DNA from: Hydrotalea flava
GTDB lineage: Bacteria > Bacteroidota > Bacteroidia > Chitinophagales > Chitinophagaceae
NCBI RefSeq assembly: GCF_001623405.1
Contig: NZ_LUHG01000052.1
Location: 1-64,000, forward strand
Direction: 5' to 3'
Length of the DNA: 64,000 nucleotides
Position 1 is the first letter of the stretch. Each line of letters starts with the position of its first letter. Below, one piece after another: positions 7,230-17,238 of the stretch. Made by a program: the position numbers and the translations under genes. The notes under the pieces were generated by a model. That model was not told the origin of the DNA, did no database searches, and saw only the letters and a program-made list of their open reading frames with translations.

Positions 7230-8732
7230 TTAAAGTGATTGAATAGAATTGCTTAATTTTTCATTTAATAATGCTTCCCACCGGTTATAAATCTGGCTAT
7301 ATTGTTCCATTTTATTTTTATCGGGCATCATAACGGCAACGGGTTGCTGATGCTGCATTGCTTCCTGAATAGAGTTGTAGGCACCTGCTCCAATTGCTGC
7401 GCCCATGGCTGCGCCAATACTTCCATCGTTGTTATACAAATGCAATGGCACACCGGTATTTTGAACAAAAATATCGGCAAACACCTCACTCAAAAACATA
7501 TTGGCTTTTCCGGCACGGATAACCTTGGGTACCAGTTTATTTTCACGCATTATGTTTAGGCCATATCTAAAAGCAAATGCAATACCTTCCTGCGCTGCTC
7601 TATATAAATGTGCTGAAGAGTGTATATTCAAATCAATGTTTGCAATATGCGCCTGTAGGGTTTTATTTTGCAATATCCGTTCGGCACCATTACCAAATGG
7701 TAACATCAAAAGTCCATCACTCCCAAACGAAACTTGTGCAGCCAATTGGTTCATTTCTGCATAAGATATAGACGCACCGGTAATTTTTCGCAACCAACTA
7801 TTTAAGATGCCTGTACCATTAATACAAAGCAATACGCCAATACGTTGTGCATTATTGGTATAATTTACATGCGCAAAACTATTGATGCGGGATTGCTGAT
7901 CGAAAACAAGCTGGTCGGTAACCCCATAAATAACACCCGATGTTCCTGCTGTCGCAGCAAATTCGCCGGGTTCAGATACGTTGAGCGAAAGTGCATTGTT
8001 GGGCTGATCACCGGCTTTGTAGGTAACCGGTATGCCGGGTTGCAATTGAAGTTGTGCGGCTACATCGGGCAACAATGTACCATGTTCTCCAAAAACAGGC
8101 TGAACAGTGGGAATATAATCTGCACTAAAACCAAAATAATGCATAACAGCAGCAGATAGCTGACGCTGTTGAAAATCCCAAAAAACCCCCTCCGACAAAG
8201 CCGATACCGTTGTTGTGGTTTGTCCGGTAAATTGTAATGCAATATAATCACCGGGTAAAAGTATCTGATAAATTTGATTGTAGAGGTGTGGTTCATGCTG
8301 TTGAACCCAGGCTAATTTAGAAGCAGTAAAATTGCCCGGTGAATTGAGTAAATGCGTTAAACAATAATTTTCACCCATTGCTTGAAATGCTGTATCGCCA
8401 ATAGTTACGGCTCGACTATCGCACCAGATAATACTATTTCGGATTACCTCATGCTTTCGATTAATCATCACCAATCCATGCATTTGATAGGCAATTCCAA
8501 TGGCTTTAATTTCTTTTGGAACATACTTTTGGGTAGTATGGGCTTTTAAAATAGCCTGTTGAACATCCTCCCACCATTGGGTGGGTGCCTGTTCAGCCCA
8601 TCCATTTTCAGGAGAAATTATAGCACGTTCTTTTTCGGGATATTGCACTGTTACAACAACGCGTGCTGTTGCAATTTCAACTACTGAAACTTTAATGGAG
8701 GAAGTTCCTACATCTATTCCTAATACATACAT
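7230..8732 (-). CDS. xylB: Xylulokinase
   Basis: Phosphorylates D-xylulose to xylulose-5-phosphate, feeding the pentose phosphate pathway. It is an FGGY-family kinase of 500 aa. The N-terminal phosphate-binding loop is [13 protein letters not shown] (about 5-17), with a WCDSRA segment near residue 105. The C-terminal ATPase half contains AGTSGVIYG and, near the end, [14 protein letters not shown]. It is the first gene of xylB-xylA-symporter, with a good promoter match about 50 nt upstream. Confidence 0.95.
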   Translation of the reverse strand: MYVLGIDVGTSSIKVSVVEIATARVVVTVQYPEKERAIISPENGWAEQAPTQWWEDVQQAILKAHTTQKYVPKEIKAIGIAYQMHGLVMINRKHEVIRNSIIWCDSRAVTIGDTAFQAMGENYCLTHLLNSPGNFTASKLAWVQQHEPHLYNQIYQILLPGDYIALQFTGQTTTTVSALSEGVFWDFQQRQLSAAVMHYFGFSADYIPTVQPVFGEHGTLLPDVAAQLQLQPGIPVTYKAGDQPNNALSLNVSEPGEFAATAGTSGVIYGVTDQLVFDQQSRINSFAHVNYTNNAQRIGVLLCINGTGILNSWLRKITGASISYAEMNQLAAQVSFGSDGLLMLPFGNGAERILQNKTLQAHIANIDLNIHSSAHLYRAAQEGIAFAFRYGLNIMRENKLVPKVIRAGKANMFLSEVFADIFVQNTGVPLHLYNNDGSIGAAMGAAIGAGAYNSIQEAMQHQQPVAVMMPDKNKMEQYSQIYNRWEALLNEKLSNSIQSL

Positions 8733-8781
8733 AATAAAACATTTTCAATATGGCAATCAAATTTTGCTGTTCAGCACAGTT

Positions 8782-8813
8782 CAAAAGTAGGTGGTGCACA
8801 GAGATTGAAACAA
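8782..8813 (-). promoter_or_regulatory. Promoter of the xylBA-symporter operon
   Basis: The minus strand carries GTTG (8811-8813 region) as -33 and TACTTTTG (8782-8789) as -7, separated by 21 nt. This is a good match to the Bacteroidota TTTG/TAnnTTTG promoter. The predicted start is about 45 nt before xylB. Confidence 0.5.
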
Positions 8814-8863
8814 CTGCTATTTTTTAAAAAAAATATGCTATCTTATCATTTTTACCTAATTTT

Positions 8864-8877
8864 CAGAATATTTTCTG
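8864..8877. promoter_or_regulatory. Inverted repeat in the xylB/araC-type spacer, possible operator
   Basis: CAGAA and TTCTG flank a 4-nt A/T centre, 25 nt before the regulator start. It could bind the AraC-type regulator, but proteins of that family usually prefer direct repeats, so this is weak. Confidence 0.25.
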
Positions 8878-8901
8878 ATAAAATAGAGGTTATTTTAGAT
8901 T

Positions 8902-9750
8902 ATGCAACCACTCATTCAAAAAATTCATATTGCACAAGACAGCTCATTTGCGTGCCGAACCTATAGAACACCAAACTTTGAAACCAATTGGCACCAGCAT
9001 GAAGAATATGAATTAATTTTAATTACCGAAGGTCAGGGAACGGCCTTAATTGGAGATTACGTTGGTAATTATACGGTAGGAGATATCTTTTTTTTAGCCG
9101 GAAATTTACCACACTGGTTTAGAAAAGCACATCATAAAATGATAGGCAGTGCCATTGTTGTGCATTTTACCAAACATTTTTTAGGAGAGTCATTTTTAAT
9201 GTTACCCGAATTAAAAAGCGTTTATCATTTACTAACAGGAAATAATAATGGATTGCAACTTCAAAAAACTTTGCAAAATAAAATTGCAAAAGAAATAAGT
9301 GCCTTAGAAAAATTAAACGGATTAAACAGTATTACACAATTATTGCATTGTTTGCATGCTATTAGCACATCGAACGAATATCAGGTTATCACTGCCAACT
9401 TTTCGCTAACTCCCTCTTCCAAAGAAAACTCAGTGATTGAAAAAGTATTTGAATACTCATTAAAAAATTACCTGAAACATATTACTTTGGAGGAAGTTGC
9501 AGCCATTGCAGAAATGAGCATTCCAACATTTTGCCGCTTTTTTAAAAAAAATATTAAAAAAAGTTATTTTGATTTTTTACAGGAGCTGCGTATTGGACAT
9601 GCCTGTAAACTTTTACAAACAGGTAATCATAATATTTTAGATGTTTGTTATAACAGTGGGTATAATAGTTGGGCACATTTTAGCAAACAATTTAAACAGG
9701 TAAAACAGGTAACCCCATCTCAATATAGAAAACAGTTTAAGCTGGGCTAA
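8902..9750 (+). CDS. AraC-family transcriptional regulator, probable xylose regulator
   Basis: A 282-aa protein with an N-terminal cupin-like sensor domain (about 15-120; pattern WHQHEEYELILITEG with the two His and Glu typical of the family) and a C-terminal AraC double helix-turn-helix (about 185-280; ITLEEVAAIAEMSIPTFCRFFKK, then DVCYNSGYNSWAHFSKQFK). It is divergent from the xylB operon with a 169-nt shared spacer, so control of xylose genes is likely, with xylose or a relative sensed by the cupin. The effector is inference. Its TAA directly abuts the stop codon of the converging stress-protein gene. Confidence 0.85.
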   Translation: MQPLIQKIHIAQDSSFACRTYRTPNFETNWHQHEEYELILITEGQGTALIGDYVGNYTVGDIFFLAGNLPHWFRKAHHKMIGSAIVVHFTKHFLGESFLMLPELKSVYHLLTGNNNGLQLQKTLQNKIAKEISALEKLNGLNSITQLLHCLHAISTSNEYQVITANFSLTPSSKENSVIEKVFEYSLKNYLKHITLEEVAAIAEMSIPTFCRFFKKNIKKSYFDFLQELRIGHACKLLQTGNHNILDVCYNSGYNSWAHFSKQFKQVKQVTPSQYRKQFKLG

Positions 9751-10614
9751 TTAAATGGCAGGTTGTAGCATTAACACCTGCAAAGGAGATAACGGACTCA
9801 AAAAATCGGCCAATGAACGTTTAATAATACTTTTTTTACCTGGTGTTCCTTTTTCAGGGTTAATAAGAATCATGTCAGCATTTACCTGATGTGCATATTT
9901 AATTAATATTTCAGGCGAATTTACGCCAGAAAGCATTTTATAGTGGGGATTGAACCCTTCGTCTTTTAATTTTTTATACGTTAAATAAAACACATCTGCT
10001 ATTATTTTTGACTGGGCTTCATTATCATTTAAAATGGTGATAATATAAATCTGAGCATTGTATTTCTTTGCAAAAGCAGAAGCCAATTCTATTTTTTTAT
10101 CGGGCAAAAACGAATATACCGGTATTAAAATAGATTTAATGGAATGATTCATGGTTCCCGCATTCACACTTAACACCGGACAGCCTGCATGTTGTATAAT
10201 ATAATTGATATTGATGCCTGTTTGGTAAAAAATATTTTTTAATGTTTGACGGATAGACAATACCAGATCAATAGATGCGAGATTGATGTATTGCACCAAT
10301 GCATGATTAACAGAGGCATCTACAACAATCTGAGTATATATGATTGCATCCGGAAATGCCTGAAATACCTTGGTCTGTATTTCATTCAACAACATTTCTG
10401 CTTCAATTTTTTTTTGCCTGATACGGCTATTTTTTAAAGCTCGTTGTTGTTGCGGTTTAAGACCAATAAATTTTCTCCAGCTAAAATATTTAATTACACA
10501 AACAAAATGCAGTTCAGTGCAGGGATGTTCATACAAATCTTTTAACTTATGAATTGCAATTTCTGCATCAATATTATTATGAATGAGAATTAATATTTTT
10601 TGGAAGGGCAGCAT
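9751..10614 (-). CDS. Universal stress protein family protein (tandem Usp domains)
   Basis: A 287-aa cytoplasmic protein that appears to hold two UspA-like folds. The first half begins FQKILILIHNN and ends with CPVLSVNAG, the usual last strand of the fold. The second begins HSIKSILIPVYS and ends LQVLMLQ. The first half has a basic insert near residues 45-75. ATP-binding GxxGxG motifs are not clear, so nucleotide binding is doubtful. Its stop codon abuts that of the AraC-type gene (TAATTA) with no room for a terminator. Family assignment is moderately sure; function is unknown. Confidence 0.7.
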   Translation of the reverse strand: MLPFQKILILIHNNIDAEIAIHKLKDLYEHPCTELHFVCVIKYFSWRKFIGLKPQQQRALKNSRIRQKKIEAEMLLNEIQTKVFQAFPDAIIYTQIVVDASVNHALVQYINLASIDLVLSIRQTLKNIFYQTGININYIIQHAGCPVLSVNAGTMNHSIKSILIPVYSFLPDKKIELASAFAKKYNAQIYIITILNDNEAQSKIIADVFYLTYKKLKDEGFNPHYKMLSGVNSPEILIKYAHQVNADMILINPEKGTPGKKSIIKRSLADFLSPLSPLQVLMLQPAI

Positions 10615-10693
10615 TTACATAATTTAAACAAAACAAACATACGTTACCGAAATTAACAGGCTATTAGTGTGAAATTAGAAGTATATTAAACAT

Positions 10694-10731
10694 AAAATGA
10701 GAAAGCCGCGCTTAGAAAAGTGCGGCTTTTA
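10694..10731 (-). terminator. Terminator after the OmpA-like gene
   Basis: AAAGCCGCGCTT (10702-10713) pairs with AAGTGCGGCTTT (10718-10729) with one G-T wobble and an AGAA tetraloop. On the minus strand CTCATTTT follows; on the plus strand TTTTAATT follows, so it may act both ways. Confidence 0.7.
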
Positions 10732-10769
10732 ATTAACCCTGCTTGAGTATATGAGAAAACCTTAAATAT

Positions 10770-11660
10770 TTATTGGTTATTTTTTTCGAGTAATTTGAAG
10801 AACTGATCTAATTGTGGTAAAATAATGATTCTTGTTCTTCTATTTAGAGCTCTGCCTTCTTTGGTATCATTAGATGCAACGGGTACATACTCACCTCTAC
10901 CGGCAGCAGTAATTCGTTTAGGATCTATTTGATAGTTATGTTGTAAAATTCTTGTAACAGCAGTAGCACGTTTAACACTTAAATCCCAGTTGTCTAATAA
11001 TAATCCATTTCTATAAGGTTTAGAATCGGTATTACCTTCTACCATAAAATCAATATTAGGATGTGCATTCAAAACCTTAGCTACTTTACCCAATACTTCT
11101 TTTGCCCTGTTGGTAACATTGTAGCTACCACTGTTGAACAATAATTTATCAGAAATATCAATGTACACTACATCTTTTTCAACTTTAATGTTAATATCAG
11201 TATCATTAATATCACTTAAAGCACTTTTCAAATTCATTACCAATGCCATGTTTAAAGAATCTTTCCGGGCTAAAGATGCTTGCAGGTTGTTGATGTACAA
11301 ATCTTTTGCATTTAAATTGGCCAATGATTGTTTGATACTCTCTGCCTGAGATCCGGAAACAACAGAAAGATCTTTTAACTGATCGAGTACTCTGGTACTG
11401 TTTTGTTTCAGATAACCAATCTGGTTATTCAAATCATCAATTCTGGCTTGTAAAGCTGCTTTTTGTTTGGCAAAATCGCTTGCCTGATCATTTAGATTTT
11501 TCATATTACCCTGACATTCCCTTAATTCATTTTGCTTGGCAACATAAGCAGAATCTAATTGATTGTATTTAGCCTCGGCAGTACGTAATTTTTTGGGGCT
11601 AACACAGGCTCCAAATAAAATAATAGAGGAAGCAATGAGTAAAAGACTGGGGAGTTTCAT
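10770..11660 (-). CDS. OmpA-family lipoprotein with coiled coil
   Basis: A 296-aa cell-envelope protein starting at ATG 11660 (MKLPSLLL). The longer open frame upstream has no signal-like start and was rejected. A signal peptide ends in the lipobox LFGAC (Cys 19), so it is probably anchored in the outer membrane by lipid. Residues about 30-150 are rich in charged heptads and likely a coiled coil. The C-terminal OmpA domain (about 165-285) has the peptidoglycan-binding pattern: VEGNTDS, NWDLSVKRA and NRRTRI. It probably links outer membrane and cell wall. It lies downstream of a two-component system on the same strand. Confidence 0.88.
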   Translation of the reverse strand: MKLPSLLLIASSIILFGACVSPKKLRTAEAKYNQLDSAYVAKQNELRECQGNMKNLNDQASDFAKQKAALQARIDDLNNQIGYLKQNSTRVLDQLKDLSVVSGSQAESIKQSLANLNAKDLYINNLQASLARKDSLNMALVMNLKSALSDINDTDINIKVEKDVVYIDISDKLLFNSGSYNVTNRAKEVLGKVAKVLNAHPNIDFMVEGNTDSKPYRNGLLLDNWDLSVKRATAVTRILQHNYQIDPKRITAAGRGEYVPVASNDTKEGRALNRRTRIIILPQLDQFFKLLEKNNQ

Positions 11661-11818
11661 TGTGGTGTATTTAATTTTTTCATGCAACTTTTCAAAACAT
11701 AATACAACAAAATGTAGTTTTAATTTGCTTTGAAAAAGTTGTTTTTTTACAACAGGATGCAAGATAAAATGGTACAATTAACCGGTAATTAGTATTGCAT
11801 TAGAAAGCAATTAGAAAT

Positions 11819-13210
11819 TTAAATAAGATGGAATGACCTACCAATGGGTAGAATAATTGTAAATTCTGAGCCTTTCCCTTTTTCACTTTTGATGGTGATA
11901 TTACCCTTGTGCATTTTTATAATTCTGAGTGCCAATGGAAGGCCTAAACCAAAACCTTGTTTATTATCTGCTTCTTCGCCCCGATAAAAAGGCTGAAAAA
12001 TAAGATCAATATCACTTTGAAGAATGCCCGGTCCGGTATCACTGACCATAATATTCAACTCATTTTCAAAAAACACCAGCGAAACATTTGCAGTATGATT
12101 ATGTGAATACTTACAGGCATTCATAACAATATTTCTGATGGCACTGTATAATAAATCTACATTTCCAAATACTAATAGTTTGTCTTCATTTTCCGGAAAT
12201 GTTTCAAAATGTAGCTCTACAAAATATTTGGCATCTGTTTTACGTAATTCAACCGGCAAACGCATTAATAATTCATCAATCCTAACTAACGATAGTTCTA
12301 TACCATCTGATGTACCACTTGCTTTTGCAATTTCCAATAAGCTACGGGTTAACTGGTTCAGGTTTTTCACATCATCGTACACAGAATAAATGACCGACTT
12401 ATATTCTTCTGCGGAACGTTCATTTTGAAGTGTAATTTCTAATTGACTGGAAATAGCTGTTAAAGGGGTTGATAATTCATGAGAAGCATTGGCAATAAAC
12501 CTACGTTGAATTTCAAATGATTCCTGAAGGCGGTTTAACAACTCATTAAATGTTGAAGACAATTGGTACAATTCATCTTTGGGTTCTTTTATTTCAATTC
12601 TGCGAGATAAATTTTGAGAGGAAATTTCTTTTACTTCTCTTGTAATTTTCTGAATGGGGTGTACTATTCTTTCAGAAAAGAATAGCCCCGAAAGAAATGT
12701 GATGAGAATACCTAAAATAAAGCTGAATAATAAAATCCATTTTAATTCATCTAATTTTTGTAAACCATCTTTATCAAATGCGGCACCAACTACAATATAA
12801 TTGTGTGCATTATCCAAATAGTTTACAGCCACTACATCTCTTCCTTCGTAATTAAAAAAGTAGATTCCTTTTGTTTTTGCCCTGTTTAAAACAGCACTAT
12901 TAACAGGTACCGGTGCTACATTTTCGTCCGCATAACTATATACAATTTTACCGGAGGCATCAAACACCTGAAAGCTTTTCTGGTCTAAAGATATCTGCGT
13001 TATTTCATCAATACGCCGCAACAAATTTGGATTAATACCAGTAACTTTTAATAATAAGCTTACTGTTGTAATAGCTCTGTTCTTTATGCGTTCCCGAAAT
13101 GAAAATGCCCTGTTTAAATTGGAAAAATAAAAGATAGACAGGCATAATAAAAGCAGAATACCAGACACCACCAGTGTAAACAAAAATGTAATTCTATACT
13201 TAATCTTCAT
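11819..13210 (-). CDS. Two-component sensor histidine kinase
   Basis: A 463-aa inner-membrane kinase. TM1 is at about 8-31 and TM2 at about 158-178, enclosing a periplasmic sensor domain of some 125 residues. A HAMP linker (about 180-232) follows. The H-box is ANASHELSTPLTA with H244 as phosphorylation site. ATP-binding motifs follow: N-box NACKYSHN, G1 DTGPGI and G2 GFGLGLPLA. It is of the EnvZ/CusS type. It lies 50 nt downstream of the response regulator gene. The signal is unknown. Confidence 0.93.
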   Translation of the reverse strand: MKIKYRITFLFTLVVSGILLLLCLSIFYFSNLNRAFSFRERIKNRAITTVSLLLKVTGINPNLLRRIDEITQISLDQKSFQVFDASGKIVYSYADENVAPVPVNSAVLNRAKTKGIYFFNYEGRDVVAVNYLDNAHNYIVVGAAFDKDGLQKLDELKWILLFSFILGILITFLSGLFFSERIVHPIQKITREVKEISSQNLSRRIEIKEPKDELYQLSSTFNELLNRLQESFEIQRRFIANASHELSTPLTAISSQLEITLQNERSAEEYKSVIYSVYDDVKNLNQLTRSLLEIAKASGTSDGIELSLVRIDELLMRLPVELRKTDAKYFVELHFETFPENEDKLLVFGNVDLLYSAIRNIVMNACKYSHNHTANVSLVFFENELNIMVSDTGPGILQSDIDLIFQPFYRGEEADNKQGFGLGLPLALRIIKMHKGNITIKSEKGKGSEFTIILPIGRSFHLI

Positions 13211-13260
13211 ATTGCTGCTTTAATCATTTTCTAAAAAGCATAAAGACAGGCTATTTATGT

Positions 13261-13959
13261 TTACCGATTATGTTCTTCCTTTAACACATACCCCATGCCT
13301 ACCTGTGTATAAATTAATTTTGTTGGAAATTGTTTGTCGATTTTATTACGCAAATAGTTTACATACACATCAATTACGTTGGTTTGTGTATCAAAGTCAA
13401 TATCCCAAACGCTTTCAGCAATATCTGCCCTGGATAAAACACGATTTCGGTTACGCATAAAATATTCCAACAACTGAAATTCTTTGGCAGTAAGAATTAT
13501 TTTTTTATCGCCTCGTTTTACTTCCTTGCTATCTAAATTCATTTCCAGATCTGCCACACGTAAAATATTGCCCATGGGCATTTGTTGATTGATGGTTCGC
13601 TTTAGCAGCGCCCTTATTCTAACCAATAACTCTTTAAACTCAAAAGGTTTAATTACATAATCATCCGCACCGGCATCAAAACCTTCAATCTTATCATCGG
13701 TTGTGCTAAGCGCAGTGAGCATGATTACCGGTATGTGCTGATTTTGGGTACGAATAAATTTGCATAAATCATAACCATTCATGCCTGGCAAATTCACATC
13801 TAATATAATTACATCATATTCATGTTGCTGGAAGAGTCGTTTGGCAATAGCCCCATCAAAAACAGCTTCTACATAATAGCCATTTTCTGTTAAGCCTTTT
13901 TTTAAGGCTTGAGCAATTTTAGTTTCATCTTCCACTAATAAAATTTTTCTTTCATCCAT
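13261..13959 (-). CDS. OmpR/PhoB-family response regulator
   Basis: A 232-aa regulator with an N-terminal receiver domain (acidic pair D11/E12 region, phospho-acceptor D54 in ILDVNLPGMNG, T82, K104 in VIKPFEF) and a C-terminal winged-helix domain (about 130-228: LTAKEFQLLEYFMRNRNRVLSR, then NVIDVYVNYLRNKID). It is first in an operon with the histidine kinase. Targets are unknown; the OmpA-like lipoprotein downstream and the divergent ClC gene are the nearest candidates. Confidence 0.94.
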   Translation of the reverse strand: MDERKILLVEDETKIAQALKKGLTENGYYVEAVFDGAIAKRLFQQHEYDVIILDVNLPGMNGYDLCKFIRTQNQHIPVIMLTALSTTDDKIEGFDAGADDYVIKPFEFKELLVRIRALLKRTINQQMPMGNILRVADLEMNLDSKEVKRGDKKIILTAKEFQLLEYFMRNRNRVLSRADIAESVWDIDFDTQTNVIDVYVNYLRNKIDKQFPTKLIYTQVGMGYVLKEEHNR

Positions 13960-14141
13960 AAGAATATTTTAGAACTATATTTTTCCAATCATTTTCATTA
14001 TTTTCACCTCAATCCATCAAATGAACAACCTAATTCTAATTGGTTATTAATATCCGGAACGCTTTTTTTTAAGACCTTTGCGATTCGAAAAAATGAATTT
14101 AGTGAAATTTAATATCAAAAATAGTTATAGAATCCGAATAC

Positions 14142-15548
14142 ATGGCGATAAAAGACAAAATTAGAGCAACCGGTAAGCAGATTTATGACAGATTGCATAA
14201 TGACAGGCTTAGAAAAAATATTTTAAGTGCTATACCTTATTGGGTTGCCTCTTTATTGGTGGGATTGATTGCAGTGTACTATGGCAGGGCATTTTCGTGG
14301 GCCGAGAATATGGGAATGCAATTATTTACAACACACCGTTATTTATTATTTATTATTCCCCCCATTGCATTTGTAGTAGCCTGGTGGTTGGTGAAACAAT
14401 TTGCACCATTTGCCAGGGGAAGCGGTAATCCGCAGGTAATTGCTGCCATTGAACTGGCTAAACCTCATAATGAAGAAAAACTGACGAAGCTATTGGGTTT
14501 AAGAATTATTTTTATTAAAATATTATCCAGTTTGGTTTTTATTTTTGGTGGGGGTGTTATTGGAAGAGAAGGCCCTATTATACACATAGGCAGTTCTGTA
14601 TTTAGAAAAGTGAATGAATGGTTACCCGACTGGTGGCCCAAAGTTTCTAAACGTTATATGATTATGACAGGTGCTGCCGCCGGTCTTGCAGCCGCCTTTA
14701 ATACCCCTTTGGGTGGTATTGTGTTTGCCATGGAAGAACTCACCAAAACGCATATCAGTAATTTTAGAACCTCCATCTTCTCTGCTTTAATTATTGCCGG
14801 ATTAACTACACAGGCATTGGCAGGTCCCTTTCTGTATCTGGGCTATCCGAATGTTACCCATCTATCTAATTTTGTATTTATTCCTGTAATTATTGTAGCC
14901 ATTATATCGGGTGTAGGAGGTTCAGCTTTAGGATATTATGTTTTAAAAATATTAAAGTGGAAAGAAAGTTTTAAACACACATATCAAACCATACTATACA
15001 TTGTAATTGGCGCTTTTATTTTAGCATTCATAGCCTATTTTATTGATATAAGGGTACTAAATTCAGGAAAAGATTTAATGACCAACACCTTGTTTAGTAG
15101 TGATAAACACTTACCCTGGTATTTGCCCATTTTACGTACGGTAGGTGTTATTATTTGTAATCCTATGGGCGGTGCTGCGGGTATTATGGTAAACTCACTC
15201 AGTGCGGGGTCAACAGTAGGTGCTGTTGTGGGCGGTTGGCTTCATCTTTCTGCCACAGATACTAATGTGCTTATTTTGGCCGGCATGGCTGCTTTTTTAA
15301 CCGGCATCAGCAGAACACCCTTTACCTGTGCTATTTTAGTATTAGAAATGACGGATCGGCATACACTTATTTTTCACTTATTGCTCGCAGCAATGGTAGC
15401 CAATATGGCTGCACTGATTATTGACAGACATTCATTTTACGACAGGGTAAAAGATAAATTTATTGATGAATTAAACAAAGAAGAAGCAAAAGGAATAGAG
15501 CAAAAAAATAAAATGGTGGAAACAACTTTACCGACCACAAATTTATAA
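14142..15548 (+). CDS. ClC-family chloride channel/H+ antiporter
   Basis: A 468-aa inner-membrane protein with about ten or more hydrophobic segments and the ClC core. The gating glutamate is E143 in GREGPIIHIGS. The internal proton-relay glutamate of antiporters appears in FAMEELTKTH (E198/E199). The first selectivity motif is GSGNPQ (93-98) where the family has GSGIPE. The third motif, normally GxFAPxLxxG, is not recognisable; GGAAGIMVNSLSAGSTVG stands there. There are no C-terminal CBS domains. Anion selectivity may therefore differ. It is transcribed divergently from the two-component system. Confidence 0.9.
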   Translation: MAIKDKIRATGKQIYDRLHNDRLRKNILSAIPYWVASLLVGLIAVYYGRAFSWAENMGMQLFTTHRYLLFIIPPIAFVVAWWLVKQFAPFARGSGNPQVIAAIELAKPHNEEKLTKLLGLRIIFIKILSSLVFIFGGGVIGREGPIIHIGSSVFRKVNEWLPDWWPKVSKRYMIMTGAAAGLAAAFNTPLGGIVFAMEELTKTHISNFRTSIFSALIIAGLTTQALAGPFLYLGYPNVTHLSNFVFIPVIIVAIISGVGGSALGYYVLKILKWKESFKHTYQTILYIVIGAFILAFIAYFIDIRVLNSGKDLMTNTLFSSDKHLPWYLPILRTVGVIICNPMGGAAGIMVNSLSAGSTVGAVVGGWLHLSATDTNVLILAGMAAFLTGISRTPFTCAILVLEMTDRHTLIFHLLLAAMVANMAALIIDRHSFYDRVKDKFIDELNKEEAKGIEQKNKMVETTLPTTNL

Positions 15549-15686
15549 AACATATTTTTAGAAGAACCACTAGTTGGGAATAACAATTAAAAATGGGAAA
15601 TCTTTAATAGATTTTTTTTAGAAACTATATACTACTAAATCATCTGTATAATTTTTTAACCTTTATTTGTACGTTTTATATGTAAC

Positions 15687-15724
15687 AAAGAAGCTGCTCA
15701 AGTTTAAACAGCTTCTTTTGTTTA
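15687..15724. terminator. Bidirectional terminator between ClC and susD genes
   Basis: AAAGAAGCTG (15687-15696) pairs perfectly with CAGCTTCTTT (15709-15718). T-rich tracts follow on both strands (TTCTTTTGTTT on plus, CTTCTTTGTT on minus), serving converging genes. Confidence 0.7.
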
Positions 15725-15762
15725 TTGTAACTTTATTTAAAGGTTCTTAAATACTATTGCAA

Positions 15763-17178
15763 TTAATAACCAGGGTTTTGCACCATATTAGGATTAGCAG
15801 TCATTTCTTGTTGTGGAATGGGAGCTACTCTTCTATTATCAGGATACGGAATATTTAAATTGATATTAGAAGGTCCTGCCGGTATTGCACCCGGGTTACT
15901 GGCTCTGGCAATGGGTAATTGTAAACGATTCATATCGTATAATCTGTCGCCTTCAAATGCCAACTCTTTTCTGCGTTCTGTAACAATTGCCTGTAAGAGT
16001 AATGGGCCTGTGAGAACATAGGGCGCTGCTAAAGGATCGCGCTGCGCCAGTAATGCATTTAAGTATTTTAATGCATCCGGTTCGTTATTGGGCAATGAAG
16101 CTTCTGCAGCAATCAAATACACTTCACTTAAGCGAATTACTTTTAAATTATCACGGTCAGTATTTTGTGCATTTGGAAATTTCAATACCATATAAGCAGG
16201 AGAGCCACTTTTTGTATTGTGTGGCATTAATAAACTTCGGCGAACATCTGTTGCTGAATAAAGGTTGTATAACTGACTGGAGCAATAAATATCATTATAA
16301 CCATTATAGTACATCGCAGCTAAATCATCAAAACCATTATTGTTAATTGCATCACAATCCACTTCAAACATGGTTTCAACAGCATCGGTTCTAGCTGCAG
16401 GATTTTGCCAAAATGCACCATAGCTTGAAGCAGTAACCAATGTAAAGGGACTATTATTAATTACATCTACGGCTGCAGTTTTAGCATCAGTATTATCACC
16501 CATATACAAATAGGTTCGTGCTAATAATGCCTCAGCAGCGTATTTGCTTATTCTAACAGAAGAACTATAAGCAGGAGCAGCGGCCATAGCCATTTTAAGA
16601 TCACTTACTATTTGGCTATACACTTCACTCACTTTATTTCTTGCCGGAAATAAATTAGGGTTAAAATGCAGAATAATTGGAACTCCTAATGAGGTGGAAT
16701 CTACCGTATAAGGTTTACTATAAATATTTACCAATTTGAAATAGAGTAAACCTCTTATTGCATAAGCCTGTGCTTTAATCGCTGCAACATTTGGTCCTGT
16801 TACATTGGCATCAATAATATTATTTACGCGTAAAATATCAATATATGCCTGATTCCACATTTCACCTTCCACAACATCACTAGATACCACACTGTAATTA
16901 TACTGAGGCAAATATCTACCAGCATTTTTTGTTTCAACATACGTATTATCTGCTTGTAAATCACCTATAATTGGAAAATCTCTACCATATAGTGATACAG
17001 CTCTCAAACCAGAGTAGGCACCATTTAAAGCATCTGCTAACCCTGATTGAGTATTTAAAGCTTGACTTACAGGAACAGAATCATTGGGTGTTTTATTAAT
17101 AAAGTTTTTACTGCAGCCCGATAATAGTATTGCAACTGTACAGGCTGTAATGGAAAATCTTTGAATTATGTTTTTCAT
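15763..17178 (-). CDS. SusD/RagB-family nutrient-binding lipoprotein (first pair)
   Basis: A 471-aa surface lipoprotein. The signal peptide ends at LLSGC (Cys 22). The N-terminal tetratricopeptide-like helices include LNGAYSGLRAVSLYG, KAQAYAIRGLLYFKLVNIY and SKYAAEALLARTYLYMGD. The C-terminus has the family pattern RRKELAFEGDRLYDMNRL and ends RRVAPIPQQEMTANPNMVQNPGY-like. It caps the SusC-type pore encoded just upstream (60 nt) and binds glycan at the cell surface. No glycosidase gene adjoins this pair, so the substrate cannot be read from context. Confidence 0.93.
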   Translation of the reverse strand: MKNIIQRFSITACTVAILLSGCSKNFINKTPNDSVPVSQALNTQSGLADALNGAYSGLRAVSLYGRDFPIIGDLQADNTYVETKNAGRYLPQYNYSVVSSDVVEGEMWNQAYIDILRVNNIIDANVTGPNVAAIKAQAYAIRGLLYFKLVNIYSKPYTVDSTSLGVPIILHFNPNLFPARNKVSEVYSQIVSDLKMAMAAAPAYSSSVRISKYAAEALLARTYLYMGDNTDAKTAAVDVINNSPFTLVTASSYGAFWQNPAARTDAVETMFEVDCDAINNNGFDDLAAMYYNGYNDIYCSSQLYNLYSATDVRRSLLMPHNTKSGSPAYMVLKFPNAQNTDRDNLKVIRLSEVYLIAAEASLPNNEPDALKYLNALLAQRDPLAAPYVLTGPLLLQAIVTERRKELAFEGDRLYDMNRLQLPIARASNPGAIPAGPSNINLNIPYPDNRRVAPIPQQEMTANPNMVQNPGY

Positions 17179-17238
17179 TATAATAATATTTTAATTTAAT
17201 TAAATAATTATGCTATTGCATTATTTAATATAAAATTG

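Noticed and set aside
11661-11777. Longer N-terminus of the OmpA-like protein
   Set aside because: It would bury the signal peptide and lipobox that start cleanly at 11660.
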